The notes beneath the pieces were generated by a model, which was not told the origin of the DNA, made no database searches, and saw only the letters and a program-made list of their open reading frames with translations. Position numbers and translations under genes: made by a program. Source: Atherinomorus stipes (Eukaryota; Chordata; Actinopteri; Atheriniformes; Atherinidae). Taken from it: DNA of 64,000 nt. The stretch lies in contig JALJCO010000010.1 in the NCBI GenBank assembly GCA_023101725.1, forward strand, positions 1 through 64,000, in the 5' to 3' direction. The first letter of the stretch is position 1, and each line of letters starts with the position of its first letter. Below, in pieces: positions 1 to 13,180 of this stretch.

Positions 1-3000
1 CTGGCAGTCGTTCATCTTCAGCTGGTGTTCTGGCTGAGTGGCGCTGGAATGAAGCAGAAGGAAGAGGAGAGAATGGGGGCTTTTTTTTTTTTTTTTTACT
101 TAACATTAGTCCTTGGTTCTGTCAGTCAGTGCTGAACCAGCCTTTTAGTTTCCTAGCTGATTCCTCTGCTATTCCCTCTGAAATGCTAATATGGCAACTT
201 ACTGTAGTGCACCAGCGTCAGCCTTTCCTGAGATCACTCTCTCACCATTTTCTGTCCCTCAGTCTCTGACCCTGTAGGTGCACAAAAAAGCAGAGTAGCA
301 CAGTTAGGCATGTATAAAATATCTATAAATGTAAAAGAAGGTTAGTGATCATAAAAATTTGGAATTTCCTGAGACAAGTAAAAAAGAAAAGAAAAAGACA
401 GCCACATACTATTAAACTCCACTCCTCTTCAGTCTGACCTTTCTTTGTGCTGTTCTGAAAAGAGTACATTACAAGAAGCTTTAGCCACTTTGCGTGTGGA
501 TGAAAGCTATAATTTTGCCATTTCTCAAAGGTTCTTTTGACAGTTCCTTCAGTGTACATGAATCCTCTAGGTGCCCACCAGAAGAAGAGACAGACTTGTG
601 CCTTCACGCTCTCAACACACGCTTCCAGATTCCTCCCAATGCAGATGCACGCAGCCTTGAACATCCTCCTGACAGACTCATCTACTCACTCATCCACAGC
701 AAATGAATCTGATGACAATTAAAAAGGCTTTTGCGCATCAGCCGGAATTAATGCATGCGGATGGAATTTGAGCGGGGACAAAAGGATCCGAAGACATCTA
801 CACCTCAGATCTGACCTGCTAAGGAACTCTCAGAAATTACACTTCACGTTATTATCACAGCACGACACATCTGCACTCTGTTGGACCTACTTTTTGGTTG
901 GCTGAGTCTTTCCCTGGTATCTATTCTAATAAGCGGCAGAGTTAATCGAGAGCATAGAGCAACACAGCTTCCCCCTGGGAGCAGCCAGGCAGTGCTGCTG
1001 ACTGTGGCGCTGACAGCCAGAGAGCATTAAACACAGGGGTACTGCCGCCGGTACAGGCGCTCAGTGAACCATGACGGTGTCATTTCTTTTAATAGGGCCT
1101 CTTTCCTTTTCTTTTTCTCATAGTCTGTTTCCTCCCTTAGCTTCTTCTGCCTCATATGTTCTGTCTTCTCACTTGTCCCTCCAACCATTAACCCTTACCA
1201 AGCTCCTCCATTTTGTAGTTCTCACTTTGTTTTTATTGTTAATCCCAGCACTCATCTGCCTGTTTAAAATGCAAGACGTGGGGATGTAGTTGTTGCTGAG
1301 AACCCCAACGGCGTGTGGGGAACTCTAATTGGTTTGCTTAACCTTCAGAGCACAATGAGCTGGCTGTAATGAAGGCTCATGATTCATGGCCAGGTAATAA
1401 AGCTGAAGAGGGGCCGTTTACCCAACAGTACACACACACATAGGCAAATCGTGAGACGCACAGAGTAACACACAGCTGCATATGGGATTTAACACAACAT
1501 TGGGAGTGTTGTCAGACAGGCGTATGGTCCCTAATAAAGCCCTGAGCTATTCTACTGAGAGACTAGTGAAAAGCATTCCTTCTTTGCAAGTGATTTTCAT
1601 CAAAAACATGCAAGCAACATGGCAACCAGGTGCAGGTAATTTAAACGCTGGATGCCAGGAGGGGAAATTTTCAGGATATGTGACAGTTGACAGCATCATG
1701 TAAAAGTTTTAAGAGCAGCATTTCTCTTTGTGACAGACCAAAGCTGCATAGGTTGTTTACAGGTTTGTTGACAGCACGCTCTGCTCAGATGTACAGTAAA
1801 TTTCCCTTCCTGCAGCATAAAGTCGAGCCAGCAGTGCACTCTGACAAAAGGCCCCTCAGATCCAGATCTTGCACCCTAAGACACTATACGAGAGCTAAGT
1901 GAGACTTATTAGCAACACGGGGCGATGCTTCCAGAAAGCTGAATTAGCTGATGTGTGTATGCTAGTGTGAGTGGGAGCGCGTGTTTGTGTTGTGCATGTT
2001 TGATGAGCTTTTTTTAATGAACTGGCAGACTCTTGGTGGATATTGCTGTGTCAGGCTATAGTCTGCCTTTTAAGGGCTTTTGAATAAGTTATGATATTTG
2101 GAGAGATAATGAGATGGAGGGAAGTAGATAGAAGGCGTGAAGGAGCTGAGATCATCAGCAGAAAATTTTTAACACAAAGTGACAGCTAGCTTTGAGGCAC
2201 TTTTCAAGGTCAGATTAAAATATTCAGACCAAAAAACTTTCACTTTTCAATTTCGCTCATAAACAATGTGTTAGATTTAAATATGCTGATGAGGGTCTGA
2301 ATTGTAAAGATATTATTTTCACCTGTATATAAACTAATTTTGGCAAACACCACAACTAGACTGTCCGCCATTGCTTGGGGAGCCTTTCTGTACATGTGTA
2401 ATTAGAACAAATGACAACCGGACTATTTTCTTAACCATATGGAAGAAATCTGGAAGGACTTGCACATTCCTTGGTTGTTGGAACAGAAGTGGAAAACTTT
2501 AATTGTAGTAATAAGTGGATAAGAAGATCGAGGAAATTTATTTCACGCAGATTTCTGCTGTCTGGGACAAAAGTGGACGGTGCTGCTCAGTCCACTGATG
2601 TCAGTGTGTTCGTATCGGGGAAGAACATTCGCACACACACAGAGCAGAGGAGGAATAACTTGCTGCCATGGCAGAGAAAACACTGGATTTAATCCCCAAC
2701 AACAAAAACACAGTAAATTTTGGTGAACACTCATTAATCTGACACTTTATTTCTTGTATTTATGCTCCTGAAAATGATGCACCACATAATGTTATTATGC
2801 TAGCTAATGCTAACACAAACAGCTGTGGTGTTGTTGAACACAAATCTGGGAAATACTGTGAAATATAATGTATTTGTTCTGATCAGGGCAACGTTGGGAC
2901 CAGAAAATAAAAATAGTTCAGTCGCAAACACAAACGGATCAGGAAGATGGTGTCCTGCAGCCTTTAGTTTTTTTCTGCAAGACATGTGAAGGCTACGTGG

Positions 3001-3257
3001 TCTGTACAGTCCTTAAACAATAGCAAAAGCCAAATATGACAAAATAGAAAAGTAAAGACCTTTGAATTAGTTAATTTTTTTTAAAACTTTGATAAGTAAT
3101 CACAAGATGTGCCTGTTATTCCAGTGTAACTAGTCATTAAAGCCAGTTTCTGGAGATGAATAATAGTTTACATTAATGCACCGATGTAAAAAATAATATG
3201 TCAGAATAACTTAGAGATCTCCAGATAACAAACCTGTAGGTTATCATTACCTTACAC
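1..3257. other. Intergenic, no gene recognised
   Basis: No open frame here resembles a known protein, and none has convincing splice junctions. The stretch is ordinary AT-rich noncoding DNA with short A- and T-runs, for example a T-run near 79-97. It belongs to the upstream desert of eda. Confidence 0.6.
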
Positions 3258-3688
3258 CAGCCTTTCTCAAACTTTTTTTCAGTCAGGGCACCTTTCAAAA
3301 GTGCATAAGATTCTCAAGTCACCCCAGTGTAACAATCATGTCCGGTTCTTGTGGGGCTTTTCTTTTTAAAAAACGATTCATGATGCTGTTGCCTGTTCCT
3401 TGCTTTTTGTGCAATCAAATGCATTTTCATGATTAAGTTAGGCTATAAAACAATGTGCTGTGCAGTCAGTCGGGACATCATGCCATGTTACTGACAATGG
3501 GTACATGAGACAGATTTTTATGGTTAATTTTATATATTTATTCATCAAAAATGAATTTACAATTTTATCAATCCATTCATTTGTAAAAAAAAAAAATTAA
3601 GAATATATTCTTATATATTTTTTGGCGGCACCCCTGACACTGTCAGGAGGCCCCCCAGTGTGCCCGGCACCCACTTTGAGAAAGGCTG
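3258..3688. mobile_element. hAT-like nonautonomous transposon (MITE)
   Basis: The left end reads CAGCCTTTCTCAAA and the right end is its inverted copy, TTTGAGAAAGGCTG. The flanks CCTTACAC (left) and CCTTAGAC (right) look like an 8-bp target-site duplication with one mismatch. Short terminal inverted repeats plus an 8-bp duplication are hallmarks of the hAT superfamily. The roughly 430-bp interior has no transposase frame, so it is nonautonomous. Confidence 0.75.
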
Positions 3689-5942
3689 CCTTAGACAACT
3701 GTTCACCGTTGTATACATCCAGATGTTCACGCTGCTTTCCATGTTGACAGATACAAGGTTATTGGGACTGGTTCCCCAAGCAATGGTGCTTGGAGCCTTT
3801 AGTTTTATCCGCAAGATGGCACAACACAAAAAATGCTCGTCGGATTACTCTATACATATCCATCTAAGCTGCGATTAGAAATGCTTTGAGGGAACACAAC
3901 CTTTGAGAAAACTGATCAAGTGCCAAAAGGAATGTTGCTCACTTACACAAGCAAACGGCTGACTTCAGCAAGACGGCATCATTTTTGACCGTGCATCAGC
4001 CAAACGCCACTCGTGTGAGTTAATGCTACACAGTCTGACTGCTCAGTATCAAGGCTACTTTTAAAATCTGCCCCTCTTTTAGCCTGTGTGCTACAGACAT
4101 GCTGGAAATCAGAGGAGTCGTGCTGTTCTGATGCTCTTTGTCATTTGGTGAAGTGAAGTAGGATCATTGCAGTTCAGTGACAGGCTCTCAGGGCTAGGCA
4201 CCATTAAATCTTGATAGTTTGAAAACTGGATCATTTTAGGCTTTTTCTGTTATGGCACTGTGATAAATCCAAAAGAAAGGTTTACTTATTGGCTTGTTGG
4301 TAATGCTAATGCCATCCATATAAAAACAACTTAATTCCACTTGTCAGAGTCAGTAAAGGAGAAAGTAAAAGTAACCTCTTGAAACTAAAACATGGTCTTA
4401 ACATGAAATAATCAAACACAGGCAGCCTTAATATAACAAAAAATGTGGAATTAGTGATTCAGGTCACATGAAGTGGAACCTTAAAGTACTGATGACCAGA
4501 TTAAACAAGTCATTTTCCAAGTCCAAGTAAAGCTGCAAGGCACTTTTGGTTGTCATGAGTAATCAGATGGGGACCAAAGTCTGGGATCCAGGCTTGACTT
4601 GCACTTATGTTGCAATTCCAGTGACTGTACAGTGCTAAAGTTACACTGGACTTAGTGTTGAAATTTTAGTGTCAATTTCACACTAATAAGAGTTGATTTG
4701 CCTAATATAGTTAAACTTGATCAACGCTGATATTGTTGATAAGTTTTTACTCTTTAAGATAAGTAATAACTATAGTGTTGTTTTAAAATGTCATAAAACA
4801 AGCATTCGTCACATTTATCTCTAATTTGTTTACTGTTTCATGGTGTGTAAGATCCCAGTTAATATTAACTGAGGTCCAACCAAGCACAGACGCTGAATTC
4901 CAGACCTGGACAGCCTTGATGACGATTGGGAGCCGTGAAGAGAGGAATACAGTTGTCACACAATATCTTGTAATTTGAGTCACCTGTAATTTTCAACTAT
5001 TTTTCCAATACAGAAACCATTGATGCACCAAGGAAACCTAAATGAATCACATATACACTTACAAACACTTAAACTTACTGTGCCGGACTCAACAGGATGA
5101 GTCACAAAGCATGATGAGAAATGTTAAAGCTGAAGAGGGCAGCACCTCCCTGAGTAACTCCGATAGTCATTTTTCCTTGACAATTAATATTCTACATTTA
5201 CAGCTGAAATTTTTTACCAGCACTGCTGATCATCAGGGGAAATTTTACCCTCAATATTGTTGGAATTACTCTGAAAGAGTTTATATGATTTAACAATTCA
5301 AATTTTACACTGAGGACTTTACCGTGCATATATACTTAGACCCCTCATTACATGCTGGAGCGTATTCAGCGTCGCCGCTATAATGGATCACACTAGACTA
5401 GGACCAGACCCAACCAGACTCATTACAGAGTGAGCCTGTATTTTGTGCAGCCTACAGTTGCAATAAATGTCACAGAATTGACAGCAGATCATGTGGGATT
5501 ACCTGTCACATTAAGATTGAAATTTTAAAAAATTATTTGACCATTTATACAGTATATATATATATATGTATATATATATATTGTATATAACCATTATGTA
5601 CGCTTAGTTTTTGCAGCCTAAATGCTGATTTAATATAAACCTTGGGCTTGTGGATATGAATGACACCTAGCCTGTTTATTATAATATGAAAGTCTAATGT
5701 TTATAGCTCTTTCCAGAATCATTAGTTATTATCATTAAGTATGTTATAACTATTTCCCTGATGTTCAAAATCAGACCGCTTGAAAATCGGTAGAAAATTG
5801 AGTAAGTTTTGGTTATTTAAAAAGTACATCACCATTAAAACCCAATGCTATAAATGAGCGAGTTGACTGTGGTAAGATGGCCGCCATGTGCGGACGTTAA
5901 ACACTTACCAGCAGTGCAGGTGCGTCATCTAGCCATTATATG
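3689..5942. other. Intergenic, no gene recognised
   Basis: No coding signal is seen. The stretch is AT-rich and ends in a TA-rich microsatellite at about 5551-5590. Confidence 0.55.
5551..5590. repeat. (TA)n microsatellite
   Basis: Alternating TA/AT run with a few TG or TT interruptions. Confidence 0.85.
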
Positions 5943-6474
5943 TACAGTCATGCTCAAAATTATTGACACCCTCCAATTAAAGAGGGAAAAAATCAGTTGT
6001 CAGTTGAAATTGACAAAAGTATGATAAATAAAAAATTCTATGACAATCATAACACTAAATTTGAATTGTGTTTCAAAAGAAATATTAAAAACAAACACGC
6101 AGAAAATAAAACAAGCCAACAAGCATGGTGGGGCTCTGAAGCTAAACTTTAATTGAGCAATATTCTGAGGCAATCACAGCAATCAGGTGTTTTCTGTAAT
6201 GCTCATAAAGACTTTTACACCTGTTGACAGGTGTTTTGGTCCACATTTCACAGGAAAAGCACTCAATGTGTCTCGGCCAGTTTTGTTTTGTTTGTTTTTT
6301 TATTATTATTATCTCCTACCACAATTAAAAACAATAGTTTATTTCACTAAATTATAATTTTGTAATTTTTTTTATATATTATTAGTTTCTTTAGTTTCCT
6401 ATTATTTGAATTATTATTGTGAATTTAGCCTTTCCTTTAATTGGAGGGTGTCAATAATCTTAAGCATGACTGTA
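5943..6474. mobile_element. Tc1/mariner-like nonautonomous element
   Basis: The left end begins TACAGTCATGCTCAAAATTA and continues through a sequence reading CACCCTCCAATTAAA. The right end is the inverted counterpart and finishes CATGACTGTA. The terminal repeats are about 40 bp with two or three mismatches, and TA is at both borders as expected for Tc1/mariner insertion. The interior has no intact transposase frame. A second, rearranged copy lies at 62,939-63,588. Confidence 0.8.
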
Positions 6475-9350
6475 GATATCTATGGGTACCAGTCTATGAG
6501 GCGTCTATGTATATTATGTCTATAGGGGTGTCCCTCTGGATGTCTAAGTTAAAAGACTCATAAAAAAACAATGATTTCTACCTTCACTGAGTTATAAATC
6601 TGTGCTGCTCTCATGCAGAGGCTTCAGATGTGGCACTAAGTTTATCAAGTTCTCAGTGTTTTCACTGCATCATACAGCAGATCCTCATTAACTTTAACTT
6701 TTGTCTTTTCCCCAACAAATCAAGGCTAAAGGACCAACAGGGCTAACCCAAGCAAGTGTTTAGATATTTCAGAAACTGTCCCTGACTAGCAGCAAAATGC
6801 AACATCATGTACGTGTGTGACACACAGACAGTTTGTAAAAGTATCACTGAAACTAAGTGCACCAAAATGATAAATTCTGGATTTTAAACATGTTGATACC
6901 AAACTGGGTGGTCTTTAAAACCCATGATTTATAAAAACAATTAGATACCCCCCACACCCACCCCTGTGCCAGACTCCAGACTTTGATTTATTTTTAATAT
7001 GCAGCAATACTCAGCAGCCTTTGTGATATATATTTGTTTTTTTCTTTCTTTATCAGAGGGTTAATCTGCATTTGAGGGTGCAAGCCAAAGAAATGTTTTT
7101 CTAAAGTATCCTTAACCCCACGCAGTGATTTCCAATTACACAGAGATGTGTTTTTAATTCAGAAAGAGCCTGGAGATCACTGCACAATGTTGTTTTTCAG
7201 CTTTCTCTGAGTCTCTGAATATCTTAATTACATTAGATGGCACCAAATTTAAATGATCAAATTTGATTTAAATTTTCTGGTTGTAGTTTAGCTTGTTTTC
7301 AATTACATTTAGTTGTATGTTTGACAGATCCTGACAGAATCAGACTCTTTTACTTCTGTTAAAATACAACTTGATGTGAATAAAAAAGGGACCTGTCAGT
7401 AACGATTTCAAGAAATGGAGTTACACAAATAACTGCAGCAACATGACTGCGGCAAATGAAATATAGGCATCATAAAAGGGTATAATATCAAGTGCTGTAG
7501 ACGTGGGTGGGAAGTTAATATTGCTTTCAGTCATCTATCTCTTATGTCTCTCTGAGACATAAGTTAAATTGTACTGCAATTAATGTCAGCAGTTTATCTC
7601 TGGATAATCATTTAAAAATTTCACAATATGAATGTTTTAGTATTTATTTTCTCTGCTTTATAAACTGTTTTAACAAGAAAAATGAATCATTTTTTGACCA
7701 AATTTCTGAAGGAGGAACAAGTCTTGAGGGGCTTGTCATTTTCTTCACTCACTCAACGATCAAATACCAAGAAACTAAAGTTAAGGGTTTTTTGATACCA
7801 TGTGTCAACATGGTTTCTTTCCCATCTTTAATGAGGTCTATTTCTGACTAAAATCCAGTGAAAAAGTTCTATCCAGTTCTATCCCCACTTATTCTCTATT
7901 ACATCACTTTTTATTCCTGGGCCACCCTCATTTGGCCTTTAATGTTCTCATGCTGATATCATGCACTTTGCCTCCTTACAGGATTTATCACAACCTCTAA
8001 ATCATCCGTCTGCATCCATCATGGCTGCATGTTGAACACTGGACTCCATTCTTATGCACCATATTTCCTCCTGAACACTGCAGTGCTGAATTTCTCTGTT
8101 CATGCAAACATCAAGGACCGACTGGTCCAACCAGTTCTCTGAGTGAGTTATGAAGCCAGGGGCTTTGAAGTGTAATTTAACATTCCTGAGTAGGAAAGAA
8201 CCGGTTCTCTGTCATTCGATTCCATGGGATCGTTCATCTGCCTATCGTTCTCGGTCACTGATGCGTAAGGCTCGGGCGGAAAGACTGCGGAGAGCATAAA
8301 AGTCACTTCTCGGAGCGCTGGAACCGGATGACTCTCGCCCATTACTGAGATGCATAGGGAGGTTGGTCTGGCCAGATATAATCAGCATGCCTGGCACACG
8401 GAGGGGCAGCCTCCTCCTCCATCCTCTGCCTCCAACAGCGACCTGGCGTCATTGTTCTTATTGTTGTTGGCCTTTGTGTTCTTCCTCCCGCTTCCTCTCA
8501 CAGTGGATCAGATAATTATGACCTGATTGTCCGTTTGCATTAATGTACTTATGTATTGGAAATAAATATAATTCACATGTTGGGGGAAAAAAACAGAAAA
8601 CATCCACTTAGTATACTGTGATTGTTTTGGAGCAGTTATTTTAATTGTTTTTTTTTTTATTTGTTTCAGTACATGTCCACAACAATAAATAACAAACTGT
8701 AGAATAATACAATATAATTTTCATGTTAACAGGCAGCCCTGCTCACTGCTGTACGCCGTTGGTGGTGATGTCACAAGTTTGTGTTGTCCCAATCCATCAA
8801 GTAGGTGGAGTCTGTGCTTGTTAACTCCACAAGTGCAGACTTCCAGTACGTACCCACAAGTGCGTACTCACAAGTACACAAGTAGAATGGACACTATGAG
8901 AAACGGCCCTCTTATCGGTTCCATAAACGTCAGATGCATTTGCGTGATGATGTCACGTATGCGTCCCCAACATGGCATTACGGCAAACATGCTCCAAAGT
9001 TTGGCTGTATGTATTTCATGAAAAAATACGATATAAGCGCAAGTTACACGTATGGAACATTGATCACATCAGAGGGAGGAAATACCTCCAACATATGTCC
9101 ACACAGCAGTTAATTTGTTGGAATATAAAGCCTTTCGTACGTTGCTAAGCAACCATGGTGGCGCTCGGTGGGGAGCCTCAGCACATCTTCCGTCTGAAAC
9201 GTCGCAGGTAACGTAAAACTCCCGTTGGCTGTAGTAATGTTAGAGATTATTCATAAAGTATTGTGCTATGTCATATTAACCTTTAGTCTTTTGTTTATTT
9301 TGAACATGTGTAACAGGAAAGCAGCAGCATCTTCTGTGTCAGTGTGGAGT
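6475..9350. other. Intergenic, no gene recognised
   Basis: No coding region is supported. The part from about 8,700 to 9,250 is richer in CpG and has repeated ACAAGTGCGTACTCACAAGT-like words. It looks like an unclassified dispersed repeat rather than a gene. Confidence 0.5.
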
Positions 9351-9392
9351 GTGTACTGCTGTGTACTGCTGTGTACTGCTCAGTGTACTGCT
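9351..9392. repeat. 10-bp tandem repeat, about 4 copies
   Basis: GTGTACTGCT is repeated in tandem; the fourth unit is preceded by a CA insertion. It abuts the large hairpin at 9401-9609. Confidence 0.85.
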
Positions 9393-9400
9393 CTGTAAAT

Positions 9401-9609
9401 GGGCTATATGCCGACTCCACTACTTCCTGAACTTCAGGCAGCACCTTTGCTTCCTGTCTTTCATGACTGGACAAACTGATTAACCCAGGTGTGTCTGACC
9501 TCAGTTACTGGCCAGACACACCTGGAGTGATCAGTTTGTCCAGTCATGAAAGACATGAAGCAAGGTGCTGCCTGAAGTTCAGGAAGTAGTGGAGTCGTGC
9601 ATATAACCC
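9401..9609. mobile_element. Long palindrome (foldback MITE)
   Basis: The left arm starts GGGCTATATG and the right arm ends CATATAACCC. The two arms of about 95-100 bp are inverted copies with a handful of mismatches, joined by a very short spacer around CTCAGTTACTGG. The single strand could fold into a near-complete hairpin. No coding content is seen. A palindromic MITE is the likeliest explanation. Confidence 0.8.
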
Positions 9610-9632
9610 ATTATAACAAAATATCTGACAAA

Positions 9633-9700
9633 TGAAACGAAACACACACACACACACACCCATACATACATATTTACACACACATAATGATAATTTAAAT
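9633..9700. repeat. CA microsatellite and LINE-tail-like flank
   Basis: A CA run is followed by CATACATACATA and then a stretch containing GTTCAAAAGGAGTAAGAAGA. From memory, similar sequence occurs at the 3' ends of common fish retroelements; that link is not tested here. Confidence 0.5.
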
Positions 9701-9859
9701 TCAATATGTTCAAAAGGAGTAAGAAGAAGTCTAAGTTATTAAATCCGTTCCCTTTAAGTCCTAAAAGATCTTGTATCCTTCATCAAAAGGTAAACATGCT
9801 ATTTCTCTGCACAAAAACTGTTACTGTACAAAAGTTGATTGGGATTTTATGAGAATTTA

Positions 9860-11520
9860 ATAAGGAGAAAAGAGAGAAAAAAAGGAAGAGGAAGAAGAAA
9901 GGAAAGGGAACGGAAAAAGATCTGGTAAATAAAAATAAGAAAAAAAAAAAGAAAAAAAGAAAAAAGAAAAAAAAAAAAAATTAACAAATCTCCCAGAGAG
10001 GAAAGTAAAATAAGATTAATAAAATTAAAAACAAGGAGAAGGGAGGGGAAGAGAGTGGGAAGGATAAAAAAAAAAAAAAAAATAAAAAAAAAAAAAAAAA
10101 AAAAATAAAAAAGAAAGGAGAATTCCTATTATTAACTAAAAAAAATAAGGAAAATAGGGTAAAAAAAAAGAAACTAGAATAAAATAGAAGAATAGGAAAA
10201 AAAACAGAAAATAAAAATAAAATAAAAACCAAATAAAAACTAAAATAATAAAAAAAATCAAAAAAAATCCAAAAAAAATTATGGACATTAAATGAAAAAA
10301 GAAAAATAATTTTATGTAATTAGGGAAATATGAAAAAAATAAAAAAAAATAAAAAAAAAAAAAAATAACAAAAAATAAAAAAAAAAAAAAAAAAAAAAGA
10401 GACTTGTGAGAAAAAAAAAGAGAAAGAAAAAAAAAAAAAAAAAATAAAAAAAAAAGAAAAAAGATATCATTATAGAATATGGATAATAAAAAAGAAAATA
10501 TTACTTTTAAAAGTCAAAAATAATTTTTTTTTTTGGAGGGCCCCTTTTATGGAGAATCTAATGTGGTCGTCCCCCCCCCCCCCAATAAATAGAAAAAATG
10601 TATTATAAAAAAACAAAAAAAAAAAAAAAGTAAAGGAATGAATAATAAAAAAAAATATAAAGAAAATACACAGTTTCCTCCAAAAAAAAAAAAAAAAAGA
10701 CATCAAACATAATTTTTTGTAGAAAGAAAAAATCAAAAATAAAGACTTGCAGTTGGTGATTTCTGCATGTTCAAGAGGCCAAACATTGTGGAGGTGTGGG
10801 GGGTGCTGCTGCTGAATGAGGGGGATTAAATGAATATAAAAAAATAAAAAAAATAATAATAAGAAAATTAAAAATAAAAAAAGAAAAAATAAAAATAAAA
10901 GTAATAAGTAAATTATAATCTATTTTTTATTATTTATTTTACATATAAAAAAAATAAAATAATTAATTTAAAGTATTAATTTTTTATAAATAATAATATC
11001 CCTAAAAAAAAAGAAAAAAAAAAAAAATGAAAGTAATAAAAATAAAAAAAATTATCGGCCCAATATGGTAAATAACGGAAATTGGGATAATATTTGAAAA
11101 AAAATATCAGATCGGCAGAAATTGGTAGATATTGAATAATATAAATAACCATTATATAACGGTGTACAGGGGGAAGAATCTGATGAATTTGATTTTTGTT
11201 TGTTGTTTGTTTTATTTTTCTATTTTTAAATTTCTGGGGGATGGGGGGGAAGATAACAAAACTCCGCCGGAAAAATTATAAGATTTCCGGAAATAGGAAA
11301 TATGAAGAGAAGCAGAAGAAGGATTTTTTTTTTTTTTTTTTTTTTTCTTTTTCCTATTCTTCGTCATCAGAAGAAACGAAAAGAAAAGAAAATTGATTTA
11401 ATTTTTTAATAAATTGAATTGATTAAGCAAGCGTAAAATGAAGAAAAAAAAACATTTTATGATATAATTAATAATAATATTATTTTATTTAAAAATTTAT
11501 TTAATAATGTCCTTTCATAC
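9860..11520. repeat. A-rich low-complexity block
   Basis: The + strand is dominated by long A-runs broken by single bases, with a C-run at about 10,570-10,582. No gene is credible. Open frames here on the minus strand are only poly-F/L/S translations of the A-runs. A piece at 11,055-11,140 with TTATCGGCCCAATAT-like words resembles repeat ends also seen near 20,205 and 22,040. Confidence 0.8.
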
Positions 11521-13180
11521 TCTTAATCTTAAATGGAAGAAATGAAAAAGAAAAAAAGAAAAGAAAAAAGAAGAAAAGAAAAAAAGAGAAGAAGAGAAAG
11601 GGAAGAGAGGGGAAGAGGGAGAGAAAGGAGAGAGAAAGATAAATAGAACAAGAATGCACCTACATAAATCACTGTAAAAAACCAAAATAAACCCTAGAAA
11701 ACAAAGGAGTAACAAAAAAAACAAGGCCCTAAAGGAGGAATAGAGGGACGCATAAATAACATAAAAACACACAAACAAGCACAAACACACACAGAAGAAC
11801 GCAGAGATAAGGAGAAAAATGGGAAGCGGAGAAGGGGAAAGAGAAGAGGAAAAAAGGGGAAAAGGAAAGGAGGGAAAAGAGAAGGAAAGAAATGGGAAGT
11901 CGAGTGGTGGCAGCGTGGAAGAGAAAGGGAGAATGTGAAAGGGCGAGACAAGGGGATCCAGTCGGGATACGGAGGTGGAGGTGCGCCCGCGGGGCCGGAA
12001 GCCCGGGGGGCCCGCGGCCAACCCGCGACCCAGACCCCAGAGCCCCCCATAAAGGCAGAACCAGAAACACGGGGCGAGGAACAAGCCAGGCGCGGCCGGA
12101 GGAGGCAGCAGGGGGGGGGCCAAAAGCTCTGCGGCCCAGGGCCCACCTGCGCCGGACCAGCCCGGGCCCGGGGCGCCCCGAGACCGGCGGCCGCCCCGGG
12201 CCGGGGCGCGAGGGGCCCGGGGGGCCAGCGCCCCGCCGGGGCCAGCCCGGCCCCCCCGCGGACCCGGGGCGCCCCAACCCCCAGACGGCGCACCGGGGCC
12301 CAGAGGACCCCCCCCCCGGCAGCCCGGCCCCCACACCCAAGCCCACGCCCCCCCCACCCCCCCCCCCCCCTACACCCCCACCACGCCCCCCCACCCCCGC
12401 CACCCCCCCCCCCCCCACCACCCTCGCACACACACACCCCCCCCACGCCCACACATATACAGACACGACCTAAAAACCAGAAACCGCCACACAAAACATA
12501 TACACGGAAAGAAAAACCTCAAACCCGCCAAAGAAACCCCCTGGGACACACAACCCAAAACGCCCCCACAGAAAAAAACACCGCCGCCCCCCCCCCCAAG
12601 CCCCCCCCCCCCAAACCCCCCGCAGCCCACCCGGCCCGCACCCACACCCAGACACCCCGCCCCCAAACCCCCACACCCACACCCCCCCACACCGCCCCCC
12701 CCCCACCCCACACACCCCCCCCCCACCCCCCCCCCACCCCCCCCACCCACCCCCCCCCCCCCCCCCCCCACCCCCCCCCCCCCCTCCCCCCACCCCCTCC
12801 CCTCTCCCCCCCCTACCCTCTCCCCCCCTCCCCCCCCCCCCCACCCCCCCACCCCACACACCCCCCCCCCCCCCACACCTCCCCCCCACCTCCCCCCCCC
12901 CCCCCCCCCCCCCCCCCCCCACCTCCCCCCCCCCCCCATACCCCCCACACCCCCCCCCCTCCCCCCCCACTTCGTCCCTTCCCCCCCCCTGCCCACCCCC
13001 CCCCCCTCCCCGCCCCCACCCTCCTCTAATAGACACTCACGAGCATACCCCCCCTCCTCCCCCCCCTTTCTCCCACCCTCCCCCCACCTCCTCCTCTTCC
13101 AACCCATTCCTCCTCCTATCCTCCTCTCTCTTTCATTTTCTACAATCCCTCTTCCTGCCCTCGGGGTGGGGGCGGGGGGC
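11520..13180. repeat. Purine-rich, then GC-rich, then poly-C low-complexity block
   Basis: About 11,520-11,960 is almost all A and G. About 11,960-12,350 is very GC-rich. About 12,350-13,020 is nearly pure C with scattered A and T, and 13,020-13,150 is C and T. Six or more overlapping open frames cross this block on both strands, but they encode only poly-P, poly-G or R/G/A-rich strings and are not genes. The block could be a real GC-rich repeat or a poorly resolved stretch of the assembly. Confidence 0.8.

Noticed and set aside
9981..10736. Minus-strand frames of 83 and 88 aa rich in F, L and S
   Set aside because: Simple translation of A-runs on the plus strand.
11515..13107. Several long open frames (up to 364 aa) on both strands
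   Set aside because: They translate low-complexity GC- and C-rich DNA into poly-P, poly-G or R/G/A strings, overlap in all frames and have no splice or domain support.
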